Translations under genes and position numbers: made by a program
Shown here: positions 56,549 through 64,000 of the stretch, one piece after another
Layout: each line of letters begins with the position of its first letter
Numbering within the stretch: the first letter of the stretch is position 1
The notes under the pieces: generated by a model
What the model was told of the DNA's origin: nothing
The model's database searches: none
The model's input: only the letters and a program-made list of their open reading frames with translations
Source of the DNA: Opitutaceae bacterium UBA2377
GTDB taxonomy: Bacteria > Verrucomicrobiota > Verrucomicrobiia > Opitutales > Opitutaceae
Direction: 5' to 3'
Assembly (NCBI GenBank): GCA_002344205.1
Contig: DDSZ01000046.1
Location: forward strand, 2,719 to 66,718
Length of the DNA stretch: 64,000 nt

Positions 56549-56602
56549 GGGAGAATCTGGACAGGAATTGCAGCCCGCACCTTGCATCCACCATCAGATT
56601 AC

Positions 56603-57379
56603 TCAATCAATCATCCGCTGGCCGCGCTGATGCGTCATCCTCTCCGCGATACTCTGGTTCTGATTCAAATGCCTGCGGGCCTTGGCGTTCTTCAGCAAAG
56701 CTTCGGCCGTAGTGAGATCGCCTGACTCCACGAACAACTTTACCTCATGTTTTGTGCGGATGTGGTCGGCCGGCCCCAGGAGCTTCTGCGCCCGGACGGA
56801 ATCCAGACCGCATTCGGTATCCAGACGTCCGATCTTCCACGACTCGTCCTTGCCCTTCTCGCGGATGATCGCGTTGGCCCGCTTCATCCTTTCCTGCTGA
56901 CGCTTCGCCGCCGTAATCCGCGCCTCCAGGATATCCACCGCTGCGGCCTGATCCGAACGGATGACCTGCGACGGACCGTGCCGGCGCAGCCGGTGGGCCA
57001 ATGCGGCCCGCGCATTGTTAAATTCCTCGTAGGCCAGGCCCATCATCCGGTGCGCGCGATCGGGGTTCGCATGTTCGGCATACCGTGCCGGCCCGACCAC
57101 CGACCATGGGGGAGCAATCTCACGGCTGCGCACAGCGGTCACGAAGACCTGATAACGTGCCCGGCGCAGCCGTTCCAAGGCGCGCGCCACATCATCGGGT
57201 ATGACCGTCTTCCCGTATGGCTTCAGCGTCTCCTCGGCGCGTGTCCGTTCCTCGTGCGTAAGCGCCGCGAACGCCCGGTTTTCCTTATCCCGGTCCTTGG
57301 GGAAATGCGTGAAGCGGTTGAACCGCGCGATATCTTCGGCCGTGTAGGGAGCGTCCGTGTTGTAAGGTGGGAGATTCAT
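56603..57379 (-). CDS. Helical protein of unknown function at the end of the pilus operon
   Basis: A 258-residue, highly charged protein that I cannot assign. It is nearly all helix: AALTHEERTRAEETLKPYG, ERLRRARYQVFVTAV, EEFNNARAALAHRLRR and a long coiled-coil-like LEARITAAKRQQERMKRANA. The pattern of paired helices and the KRANAIIREKGK segment faintly resembles DUF3560-type proteins of plasmids and integrative elements, but the diagnostic GHHSE box is absent. Its start overlaps the preceding gene by 4 bases. It is the last gene of the minus-strand operon. Confidence 0.6.
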   Translation of the reverse strand: MNLPPYNTDAPYTAEDIARFNRFTHFPKDRDKENRAFAALTHEERTRAEETLKPYGKTVIPDDVARALERLRRARYQVFVTAVRSREIAPPWSVVGPARYAEHANPDRAHRMMGLAYEEFNNARAALAHRLRRHGPSQVIRSDQAAAVDILEARITAAKRQQERMKRANAIIREKGKDESWKIGRLDTECGLDSVRAQKLLGPADHIRTKHEVKLFVESGDLTTAEALLKNAKARRHLNQNQSIAERMTHQRGQRMID

Positions 57380-57651
57380 GGGGCGAGCCGCGCCATGCGC
57401 CGTTGCACGATCCGCCGCTGCGCGGCCACGGACTGATAGGCCGGTTGGCCCGGTTTCAAAACGGGTGATTCAACCGTGAGTTTCTCCTTCACCCAATCCC
57501 GCGCCTCTCTCACCCGGGCCAGCGCCGTGCGCACGGATTCGTGCGCCGGCGTGCCAGTCAGGCAGTCGAAGTTCGCCGCGATTTTCAGCGCGAGCTCCGC
57601 CTGGCCCAGGTGGTCGTCGAGGTGACGACGGGTGGACGCGGTGACCGCCAT
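57376..57651 (-). CDS. Small helical protein of unknown function
   Basis: A 91-residue basic protein, unrecognised. Helices are predicted in HLDDHLGQAELALKIAANFD and VRTALARVREARDWVKEKL, and the tail is Arg-rich (QRRIVQRRMARL). It starts 2 bases before the previous stop ends, and overlaps the next gene by ATGA. Such coupling argues that it is a real gene despite its size. Confidence 0.55.
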   Translation of the reverse strand: MAVTASTRRHLDDHLGQAELALKIAANFDCLTGTPAHESVRTALARVREARDWVKEKLTVESPVLKPGQPAYQSVAAQRRIVQRRMARLAP

Positions 57652-57653
57652 CG

Positions 57654-58094
57654 TCAGGCGGCAACCTTGGTTCCGGCCGCCGGTGCCGTCGTCTGCGCCG
57701 GGCTGGCGAATTCCCTGCGGGTCTGGCGGTCCTTCTCGCGGAAGACGGCCTGCACGAACGCCCGGTCTTTGTAGTAGGGGCTGGTGTTCGCGATCTCGCC
57801 GTCGATCCGCGCCTTCGCCTCCGGCGACTGCGCGCCGTAGAAGGCCTGCGCCTGCGGGAGCTGCTTGGCGATCAGCTTCATGTCGGCCTCGTGCTTCTGC
57901 ACGCGGGTGAGGATGAACGTGTCGATCGCCCGGTCCGGGTGTTCCTTGACGAGCCGCGTGTAATACACGTGGTCGTCCGGGTTCGCCTTCTTGTATTCCT
58001 CGATCTTCTCCTTCACCTCCGGGTTGTCCCGGAAGACGAGCGGTTTGGGCTTTTCAGCCTTGGGTTCTTTATTGGTTTTTTGGTCGATGGCCAT
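57654..58094 (-). CDS. Charged protein of unknown function
   Basis: A 146-residue hydrophilic protein. A Lys/Pro-rich N-terminal tail (KTNKEPKAEKPKPLVF) leads into EVKEKIEEYKKANPDDHVYYTRLVKEHPDRAIDTFILT and a helical middle. The start is the ATG at 58094; the frame is open to 58256 but that part is a shadow of the next gene. No family is recognised. Similar charged proteins are frequent on plasmids and integrated elements. Confidence 0.55.
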   Translation of the reverse strand: MAIDQKTNKEPKAEKPKPLVFRDNPEVKEKIEEYKKANPDDHVYYTRLVKEHPDRAIDTFILTRVQKHEADMKLIAKQLPQAQAFYGAQSPEAKARIDGEIANTSPYYKDRAFVQAVFREKDRQTRREFASPAQTTAPAAGTKVAA

Positions 58095-58107
58095 ATGCGT
58101 GTGGGTA

Positions 58108-58401
58108 TCAGGCAGCCTCTTTGGATTGTGCGGGCTGCGTCGGCACCGGGCGGTGTTCCCGCCCGAAGGTTTCACTGAGCACCGGGTTGAACGGCGGTTC
58201 GTCCGGCCCCTGGACCAGCCGCAAGGCGAGGTCGAACTGGGCGCAGAGGTCGGCACATTCGTGTCGCGCGAGCGCGAAGGCCATGAGGCTCTTGGCCTCG
58301 ATTTTCGGGCTCGCGCCGGTGAACCGCCGGTTCAGCTCCTCGGCCGCGGCAAAGAATTCCGCGGCGACGGGCTCGGGCAGTTGGATGGTGAGGGTGATCA
58401 T
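58108..58401 (-). CDS. Small protein of unknown function coupled to the PilO-like gene
   Basis: A 97-residue protein starting MITLTIQLPEPVAAEFF. The first strand followed by two helices (EPVAAEFFAAAEELNRRF and IEAKSLMAFALARHECADLC) could be a ribbon-helix-helix-like fold, but this is not certain. Its ATG overlaps the stop of the PilO-like gene (ATGA), so it belongs to the same transcript. The C-terminal 30 residues are Pro-rich and probably disordered. Confidence 0.55.
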   Translation of the reverse strand: MITLTIQLPEPVAAEFFAAAEELNRRFTGASPKIEAKSLMAFALARHECADLCAQFDLALRLVQGPDEPPFNPVLSETFGREHRPVPTQPAQSKEAA

Positions 58402-59117
58402 GGGGATGCTTTCGGTTCAGGGTTGTTTTGGCAGTGAAGTCCCGGCCCGGGACCCCGGGGGGTCGGGCCGGAACGAAGCGGAGCCGCACCGGCCGCCGGA
58501 GGCTCGGCGAAGGTGGCGGGAAGGCGGAGCGCAGATCCGGAGCCGACCTGCCGGGGCATGGCCGGTCCCAACGCCGCTGCGACGGGGTGCGCGCCGAGGC
58601 TGGGGGAGGAGCGCTCGCCGTCACCCATCGTTGCCATCGGCACGAGAAATCGCAGCGTAAGGCCGACGTCGGCCAACTGCCGAAGTGCGCCCGCACCTTC
58701 GGCATGCGCCGCAAAGGATTCAACCACCACGCCGGGCCGTTCACCCAGTGCCGTGACCAGAGTGACGTAGTCACGCCAGCGGGAGAGTTGCGGTTCCGCC
58801 GCACGCACCCGGACGCGATCGTTCGCCTCCGGATGCCACTGCCAGTCGGCGCCCAGCTCTTGGCGCAGTGAGGAGATCGCCGCAACGGACCACACGCGCT
58901 CCTGCACGGCAGAGCTGCGTTGCCGCCAGGAGGCCAGCACCTCGTCGGTATATTCGCGGAGCGCCTCATGTTCGGCGAGCAGGGCGACGTATTCCGGGGT
59001 GGGTGCGGGCAACATCGGGCGATGGTATGCGCGGATGAACCACGCGGCTCCGGCCAGCACCGCTCCAATGAGCAGCAGCCGCCAGCCGGCTTGCGAATGT
59101 TTCTCGCGCGCCCTCAT
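58398..59117 (-). CDS. PilO/GspM-like inner-membrane assembly protein
   Basis: A 239-residue bitopic protein. One N-terminal helix (WRLLLIGAVLAGAAWFI) is followed by a coiled-coil region (LLAEHEALREYTDEVLASW) and a small alpha/beta domain (about 85-165), the layout of PilO and GspM. The last 60 residues are Pro/Ala-rich and atypical. Its ATG overlaps the preceding PilM/N-like gene by 4 bases. The function would be to join the inner-membrane platform of a type IV pilus or type II secretion system. Sequence similarity is weak, so context carries much of the call. Confidence 0.65.
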   Translation of the reverse strand: MRAREKHSQAGWRLLLIGAVLAGAAWFIRAYHRPMLPAPTPEYVALLAEHEALREYTDEVLASWRQRSSAVQERVWSVAAISSLRQELGADWQWHPEANDRVRVRAAEPQLSRWRDYVTLVTALGERPGVVVESFAAHAEGAGALRQLADVGLTLRFLVPMATMGDGERSSPSLGAHPVAAALGPAMPRQVGSGSALRLPATFAEPPAAGAAPLRSGPTPRGPGPGLHCQNNPEPKASP

Positions 59118-60346
59118 CGACGAAAAACTCCCGTGGCAGCAAAGGTGCCTTCTGCACCCGCCTTGGCTGTAATCGCCCAGGGCGCGTCGTTCGGTGCGAT
59201 TCGCGAAGCCCAGGTTTCGATCGTTCCGGCCGCTGCGGTCGGCGCGACCCAGCCGGCAATTGCGATGCGTTGATCACGCCACTGGACGGAGCCCAGCACC
59301 AGGTCGGGCGGCAGGGTTGCGGACAGTTGCTCCAGAAAAAGTCCGACCGGCGGCCCGGCGGCTCCACCCTCGACCAGGCTGCGCAGGCCGGCGATTTCCG
59401 CGGCATTGGACCGCAGCTGGACAACTTCGCTTTGCAGCGACGCGAGACGTGTTTCGCTCGCTTCATCTGCGGCGCGAGCGGCGAGCCAGTCTCGCCCCTG
59501 CTCGAATCCGGCCCAGGCGGCCACGAGCAACAGGGCGAAACCCGCGGCCAGCGCCAACCGCTCCGTCATCACCCAGGGATCGCGCGGCAGTAGCTGCGCG
59601 GGGTGATACCGTGGCAGGACGGCCGGTCGCGTGAGCGCCGCTGCGAGCCGGAGCCATTCCAGTCCGGGCCGGTCCTCGCCCAGCCAGGATTCCAATTGGG
59701 CTCGGGTATCGTCGTCGGTCGTGACCACCGTCACCGGTTCGTTCGGATCCGTGGCGAGGATGTCGGCGAGCCACCGGCCGATCTCGGCCAGCGCGTTCCC
59801 GCTGTTCCAGGTTTGGATCAACCGGCCGGCCCCGGCCGGATGCCGATAGGCGACGCCCCGCCCGGCCTGCACCGCGACGACCGTGCTGCCGCCGGATTCG
59901 GTCCACTCGGTCGGCAGCGCGTGCAGGTAGGTGGCGAGCGGCCAGGCGGACTCCACCGTCAATCCCAGATGGGCGAGTCTTGTCGCAAGGGTATAGAGCG
60001 CGGGTTCGTTCTCAAAATGCAGCACCGTGGTGCCGCCGTGCTCATCGGGCAGCACCGGCTCGTGGCCCCAGGCCCGATCGGGACTGTCCAGTGCGGGATA
60101 TTCTGCGGCGAGCGCCGCCGCCAGCACGCGCCGGTTGCCCCGCGGACACGAAACACCGACCGACGTGAAGGCGTCCGGCTGGTAGACGAGCCGGATCCGG
60201 ACCGGCTTCGGTTCGGCGGACCAGTGGCCTGCCAGTGCGTCCGCCGCCTGTTCAGGCCGGTCGAAGGGCACAGGTTCATCGGTGGCGGGCAGCCACCATC
60301 GGTCGCCCCACAGGAGCACGGTGCGCGGGTCAGATGGCCGTGACAT
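59114..60346 (-). CDS. PilM/PilN-like fusion (GspL/MshI type)
   Basis: A 410-residue protein. The N-terminal about 260 residues contain an actin-like arrangement (VLLWGDRWW, TVVAVQAGRGVAYRH) corresponding to PilM or the cytoplasmic part of GspL. One helix at about residues 268-290 (ALAAGFALLLVAAWAGF) crosses the membrane, then a coiled coil (LASLQSEVVQLRSNAAEIAGL) and a PilN-like domain ending TFAATGVFRR. Fusion of both roles in one chain is known from GspL/MshI. The start at 60346 overlaps the pseudopilin gene by 17 bases. Confidence 0.72.
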   Translation of the reverse strand: MSRPSDPRTVLLWGDRWWLPATDEPVPFDRPEQAADALAGHWSAEPKPVRIRLVYQPDAFTSVGVSCPRGNRRVLAAALAAEYPALDSPDRAWGHEPVLPDEHGGTTVLHFENEPALYTLATRLAHLGLTVESAWPLATYLHALPTEWTESGGSTVVAVQAGRGVAYRHPAGAGRLIQTWNSGNALAEIGRWLADILATDPNEPVTVVTTDDDTRAQLESWLGEDRPGLEWLRLAAALTRPAVLPRYHPAQLLPRDPWVMTERLALAAGFALLLVAAWAGFEQGRDWLAARAADEASETRLASLQSEVVQLRSNAAEIAGLRSLVEGGAAGPPVGLFLEQLSATLPPDLVLGSVQWRDQRIAIAGWVAPTAAAGTIETWASRIAPNDAPWAITAKAGAEGTFAATGVFRR

Positions 60347-61085
60347 AGATGTAAACGTCCGTGACGCCATTGGCCGGGACCGCATACGCGACCACACCGG
60401 TGTCGCAGGCGAGACCCTCGGCGGGGGTGAGTTGCGCACCGTTCATCGCGAGCGCCAGTTCATGCGCGTCCTTCGCCGGGCAGGCGGGGATCACGAGATA
60501 CGCGACGACGGAGTTCACACTGAGGTTGGTGATCCCGTCCAAACGGAAGTTGGCGCCCAGGGCCGCCGAGGGAGCGAGCGCGGGATTCGCCGAACGCGCT
60601 TCCAGCCGGGTGACGGCAGACCAGTTGCGCAGCGGGGCCGCATCCGGTGTCATCGTGAATGCCTGCACCGCCTGGTTCCAGAGCATCTCGTTGCCCGTGC
60701 CGCTCGGGGCGTAGACCTGCGTGCCCATGCGCAACGATAGCGGTCGTTCCAATTTGCCGGTGGCCAGCAGCACGGCGTCGAGCCGCGCGCCATTGCCCTT
60801 GGCGATATCGGTCGCGCCGGTCAGCGCCGCACCGGAACACGGGATGCCGGCGCCCTCGGTCCGCGGGATGCTGCCATTGCCGCCCGGTGTGGCGATAAAC
60901 GACGTGACCGCAGTCTTGAGAGTTTCCACGGTCTTTTCGACCTGTTGCACGCGGGCCGCGCGGAGGGCGTCAAAGCCCTTGGGCAACAGCAGGCCGACGA
61001 GGACGCTCACGATGGCGAGCACGAGCACGAGTTCGAGCAGGGAGTAACCCTGCGAAAGGTTGGTGGGAGTTCGGTATTTTTTCAT
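60330..61085 (-). CDS. Type IV pilin-like protein (prepilin)
   Basis: A 251-residue prepilin. The class III signal ends at Gly 13 (NLSQG), cleaved before YSLLELVLVLAIVSVLVGLLLP, with the conserved Glu at position 5 of the mature chain. The hydrophobic helix is followed by VEKTVETLKTAVTSFIA and a globular domain with two Cys near residue 83 and three near 202-228 that may form disulfides. It is larger than GspG-type pseudopilins (about 140 residues), so it is probably the major or only pilin of this system. It lies 48 bases after the ATPase gene. Confidence 0.85.
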   Translation of the reverse strand: MKKYRTPTNLSQGYSLLELVLVLAIVSVLVGLLLPKGFDALRAARVQQVEKTVETLKTAVTSFIATPGGNGSIPRTEGAGIPCSGAALTGATDIAKGNGARLDAVLLATGKLERPLSLRMGTQVYAPSGTGNEMLWNQAVQAFTMTPDAAPLRNWSAVTRLEARSANPALAPSAALGANFRLDGITNLSVNSVVAYLVIPACPAKDAHELALAMNGAQLTPAEGLACDTGVVAYAVPANGVTDVYIYVTAI

Positions 61086-61133
61086 TTGGATTCGGGGTTG
61101 TGGGCACGGGGCCCGGTTGACTGACGGAAAAAT

Positions 61134-62333
61134 TCAGAGGACGCGGGCGACCTGCTCCAAGGTGGTGAGGCCCCGCGCGGCGGCCTGCAGGCCGTGCTGC
61201 CAGAGCGTGAGATGGCCCTCGCGGTCGCGGAGCGCGGCGAGATCGGCGAGCGGCGCATCGGCCGCTACGAGTGCGGTCAGTTTCGCGGCCGGGATCACCT
61301 CATGGATCGCGAGCCGCCCGCGATAACCACGGCCCTGGCAGGCCGGGCAGCCGACCGCCCGCATGAACCGCCCATCCGGCACCCGGTGGCGCTCGCACAG
61401 TTGCGCATTGTCCGGATGCGGCTCCTTGCACTCGGCGCAGAGCCGGCGGACGAGCCGTTGCGCGGCCACGAGCCGCAACGACGCGGCCAGCAAAAAACTC
61501 TCGACGCCAAGGTCCCGCAGCCGCGGGATCGCCGCCAGCGCGTCGTTCGTGTGCAGCGTCGAAAGCACGAGATGCCCGGTGAGGGCCGCGCGGATCGCGA
61601 GCTGCGCCGTCTCGGCGTCGCGGGTTTCGCCGACCAGGAGAACATCCGGGTTCTGGCGGAGCACCGCCCGCAGCGAAGTGGCGAAGGTGAGGCCGATCTT
61701 TTCGCGGATCTCCGTCTGCCGGATGCCGGGAAATTCATATTCGACCGGGTCCTCCAGCGTGTGGATGACCCGCGACTCGTGATCGAGCGCATGCAGCGCG
61801 GCATGCAGCGTGGTGGTCTTGCCAGAACCGGTCGGCCCGGTGAGATAGATCAGGCCCGCCGGCCCCGCGAGCGCCTCTCGCAAGGCCGCGGCCTGCGGCG
61901 GCACTAGCCCCAATTCCACGAGATCCTGCCCCGGCATCGTCTGGTCCAGCAGCCGGATCACCAGGCTTTCGCCGTGCACGGTTGGCAGGGTGGAGAGCCG
62001 CAGGTGATAGCGCCGGTCCTTCAACCGGAGCACGGCGCGTCCGTCCTGCGGCAGACGTTTTTCAGTGATGTCCAAGCCGCCGTAGATCTTGCCGCGCGCG
62101 AGCAGGACTTCGCGCTGCGCCACCGGCAGCCGCGCAAACTCGCGCATTTCCCCGTCGAGGCGGAAGCGCACCACCAGGCCGTCCTCCTTGGGTTCAAGAT
62201 GCACGTCGCTCGCGCCCTCAGCGGTCGCGGCCTGCAGGATGCGGTCGAGTGTCCGCGTCGCATCGACACCGATCTCAGCGGCCGCCCTCGGCGCATGATT
62301 TCGCGCCCGAAAACTGGGGATCAATTCGAGCAT
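61134..62333 (-). CDS. Type II secretion/type IV pilus assembly ATPase (GspE/PilB family)
   Basis: A 399-residue hexameric ATPase that powers pilin assembly. The N2 domain starts with ASDVHLEPKEDGLVVRFRLDG; Walker A is GPTGSGKTTT (166-175), the Asp box is EDPVEYE, Walker B is VLLVGETRD and the His box is TLHTNDA. A tetracysteine zinc region (CAECKEPH and CPACQGRG) is present, typical of GspE/PilB and not PilT. It is shorter than PilB because the N-terminal N1 domain is absent. It lies 2 bases after the secretin gene. Confidence 0.93.
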   Translation of the reverse strand: MLELIPSFRARNHAPRAAAEIGVDATRTLDRILQAATAEGASDVHLEPKEDGLVVRFRLDGEMREFARLPVAQREVLLARGKIYGGLDITEKRLPQDGRAVLRLKDRRYHLRLSTLPTVHGESLVIRLLDQTMPGQDLVELGLVPPQAAALREALAGPAGLIYLTGPTGSGKTTTLHAALHALDHESRVIHTLEDPVEYEFPGIRQTEIREKIGLTFATSLRAVLRQNPDVLLVGETRDAETAQLAIRAALTGHLVLSTLHTNDALAAIPRLRDLGVESFLLAASLRLVAAQRLVRRLCAECKEPHPDNAQLCERHRVPDGRFMRAVGCPACQGRGYRGRLAIHEVIPAAKLTALVAADAPLADLAALRDREGHLTLWQHGLQAAARGLTTLEQVARVL

Positions 62334-62335
62334 GG

Positions 62336-63721
62336 TCAGGGGACGAGCCGCGGGGTGAGGAAAATCACGAGCTCGGTGCGCGCGCGGAGCTTCGCCTTGC
62401 TCCGGAAGGCCCCACCCAATCCCGGCACGCTGCCCAGCACCGGCACGGCGCGGACCGTTTCGCCGGATTCCTCGGAGATGAGCCCGCCGATCACCGCGGT
62501 CTCGCCGTCGCGCAAACGGACAATGGTCGAAGCCTGCTTCACATCGGTGAGCGGCGCGGTCTGCCGTCCGTCGGGACTCATCACGATGGCCTGGAGCCGC
62601 GTGATGGCCGGCAGCACGTCGAGGGTGATGACGCCCTCGCCATCGATCTGCGGGGTCACGGCGAGGATGGTCCCGATCGTGATGGTCGAGACCGAGAACT
62701 GTTCCTGGGTCTGGTTGACGGGCACGGTGGTGCCGCCCTGCTGGAAGGTGGTGCTTTGCTGAAGCCGGAAGAACGGCCGGTCCTCGCCGACCTTGATGAA
62801 GGCTGTCTGGTTGTTCAGCGCCCGCAGCCGCGGCTGCGCCACGGTGCGCACGTCGCCCTGCTGCTGAAGCGCATGGATGAGCGCGGTCGCGCGCCCGAAG
62901 CCGAGCCTGGCTGCAAAGCTGTTCGCCGCGAACACGCTGCCGCCGACGCCCGCCACCTCCAGCGGGGAGCCGGCGCTCTGGACCGCCTCACCGACCGCGC
63001 CCGCCGCCAGTTCCCAGTCGATGCCGAGCTTCCGTTCGTCGCGCAAAGTCACCTCGACCAGCCGCGCTTCAATTTCCACCTGCCGCGTGATGCGCCGGTT
63101 CACGAGTTGCAGGAAAGCCCGGACGGCCTCGTGGCGCGTCAGCGGCGCAGTCACCTGTGCAACGCCGGAGAAGCGGTTCAGCACGAGGCGGTCGCCGTCC
63201 TCCAGCATCGCGCGCAATTCCGTCTCCAAGTTGCTCCAGAAGGTGTTGGGGTTCTCCTGGCTGATCGAGACCTGGGTGGCATCCGGCGCACTTCCGGTCG
63301 GCACACCGGGTCCCCCGGAGATCGGCAGCGTTTCGCCGCTGCCGGTGTTCGCCCCGCCCAAGGTGACCGACGCACTGCCCGAGCCGGTGCGGGTGAGCTG
63401 CGGGTAGTCGATCGTGTAGAGGACGGTCTTGAGCCGGCGGACCAGGATCCCCGCCGGGGTCAGCTCGTAGTGCAGCGCCAGTGGCGTCGTCAGGGAGGCG
63501 AGCGCCTCGTGCAGGGTGCCGCCCCGGAAATCGAGTGTGATCTCACCAGTCACGTCCGGGTCGGCAAGGATGGTCGTATCGCAGGCCCGGCCCAGGGCGC
63601 GCAGGGCGGCGGGCAGGGGCGTCTGTTCGAGTCGCAGGCTGGCGACTGGTCGTTCCAGCACGGCGGGTTCGTTGCCAAGCAGGGCAACGGCAATCAATGG
63701 CAGACAGAAAAGCGTTTTCAT
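62336..63721 (-). CDS. Secretin of a type IV pilus/type II secretion system (MshL/PilQ-like)
   Basis: A 461-residue outer-membrane channel. A signal peptide (CLPLIAVALLG) is followed by an STN-like domain (VASLRLEQTPLPAALRALGR, ILADPDVTGEITLDF), an N1 domain (VLNRFSGVAQVTAPLTRHEA) and the secretin core (ARLVEVTLRDERKLGIDW, QPRLRALNNQTAFIKVGE, VTPQIDGEGVITLDV, LRDGETAVIGGL) ending VIFLTPRLV. The YTIDYPQLTRTGSGSASV segment resembles MshL-type secretins. It would let the pilus cross the outer membrane. It follows the Ig-like gene by 6 bases. Confidence 0.92.
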   Translation of the reverse strand: MKTLFCLPLIAVALLGNEPAVLERPVASLRLEQTPLPAALRALGRACDTTILADPDVTGEITLDFRGGTLHEALASLTTPLALHYELTPAGILVRRLKTVLYTIDYPQLTRTGSGSASVTLGGANTGSGETLPISGGPGVPTGSAPDATQVSISQENPNTFWSNLETELRAMLEDGDRLVLNRFSGVAQVTAPLTRHEAVRAFLQLVNRRITRQVEIEARLVEVTLRDERKLGIDWELAAGAVGEAVQSAGSPLEVAGVGGSVFAANSFAARLGFGRATALIHALQQQGDVRTVAQPRLRALNNQTAFIKVGEDRPFFRLQQSTTFQQGGTTVPVNQTQEQFSVSTITIGTILAVTPQIDGEGVITLDVLPAITRLQAIVMSPDGRQTAPLTDVKQASTIVRLRDGETAVIGGLISEESGETVRAVPVLGSVPGLGGAFRSKAKLRARTELVIFLTPRLVP

Positions 63722-63727
63722 CGGCGG

Positions 63728-64000
63728 TCAGGGGGTTTCGAGCAGGTGGTGGGTGGTACTGCCCGTGGCATGGTCCTGGAGCAGCGTGCGTCCGGCCCCG
63801 TGGTATTGCAGGACGAGCGGGGCGACGGAATTGAACGAGTGGGTGACGGGTGCGGCCGCCAGGTAGAACCCGTCACCGGGATGGCTGGCCTGCACGGTGA
63901 CTAGGCCGGGACCGGTGATCTGGAGCTGATTACCGACGAGGACCGCAGGCCCATCCAGCACGGCGAAGACGACCGGTAGTCCGGCGGAAGATGTCGCATC
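63728..64000 (-). CDS. Ig-like/cadherin-like surface protein, C-terminal end
   Basis: The last 90 codons of a longer gene running out of the right edge. The sequence SSAGLPVVFAVLDGPAVLVG, GPGLVTVQASHPGDGFYLAA and PVTHSFNSVAPLVLQYHG is an Ig-like repeat found in large adhesins of this phylum. It lies 6 bases upstream of the secretin gene on the same strand, so the surface protein may be part of the pilus operon. An internal ATG at 63961 is not the start. Confidence 0.7.
   Translation of the reverse strand, partial: DATSSAGLPVVFAVLDGPAVLVGNQLQITGPGLVTVQASHPGDGFYLAAAPVTHSFNSVAPLVLQYHGAGRTLLQDHATGSTTHHLLETP

Overview
The window is high-GC bacterial DNA. It most likely comes from a member of the Verrucomicrobiota close to the Opitutales. 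This is inference, based on a TonB-dependent receptor with an LSPFEV-type N-terminal motif, sulfatases with their maturase, sialate-esterase-like SGNH enzymes, a tricorn-type protease and an Ig-like cell-surface protein. No rRNA, tRNA or CRISPR array was recognised.

Positions 1-14,000 are ordinary chromosome. A Yej-type oligopeptide ABC importer (yejB-yejE-yejA-yejF, minus strand, partial at the left edge) is followed by a succinate-semialdehyde-type aldehyde dehydrogenase, a tricorn protease with a clear intrinsic terminator, an alpha/beta hydrolase, a secreted M28 peptidase and a short Hsp70-like protein. Peptide uptake and peptide hydrolysis dominate.

Positions 14,100-22,150 are accessory DNA of lower GC. 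They hold a dead VapC remnant, a TOTE-type primase-helicase, a DUF1778/GNAT toxin-antitoxin pair with a candidate operator, a repeat-rich non-coding stretch, a LysR regulator, a sialate-esterase pseudogene split by a decayed IS481-family element, and a decayed copy of a sulfatase N-terminus.

Positions 22,170-36,330 look like a utilisation locus for a sulfated and acylated polysaccharide. Two sulfatases (one frameshifted), an anaerobic sulfatase maturase, a SulP transporter, an MFS transporter, two secreted esterases, a TonB-dependent receptor and a divergent LacI regulator sit together. The expected logic is outer-membrane import, desulfation and deacylation, transport of sugar and sulfate, and LacI control.

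Positions 36,600-44,900 carry a complete RND efflux cassette (adaptor, pump, outer-membrane factor) between two MarR regulators, followed by two small membrane proteins. Positions 44,900-51,330 mix a second esterase, a graveyard of gene tails (enolase superfamily, HipA, integrase), a HEAT-like/M23 peptidase pair, an unrecognised protein and an aldo/keto reductase with a doubtful N-terminus.

Positions 51,338-56,550 are a damaged defence island. It has an intact AbiEi/AbiEii pair, a structured non-coding stretch, a type ISP restriction-modification gene cut by an IS481-family element with a 6-bp target duplication, and the Piwi tail of a prokaryotic Argonaute. The ISP gene and the Argonaute are divergent and both lack their 5' parts, as if one deletion removed the shared promoter region. 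From 56,603 to the right edge one tightly overlapping minus-strand operon runs from an Ig-like surface protein through secretin, ATPase, pseudopilin and PilM/N/O-like genes into four unrecognised genes.
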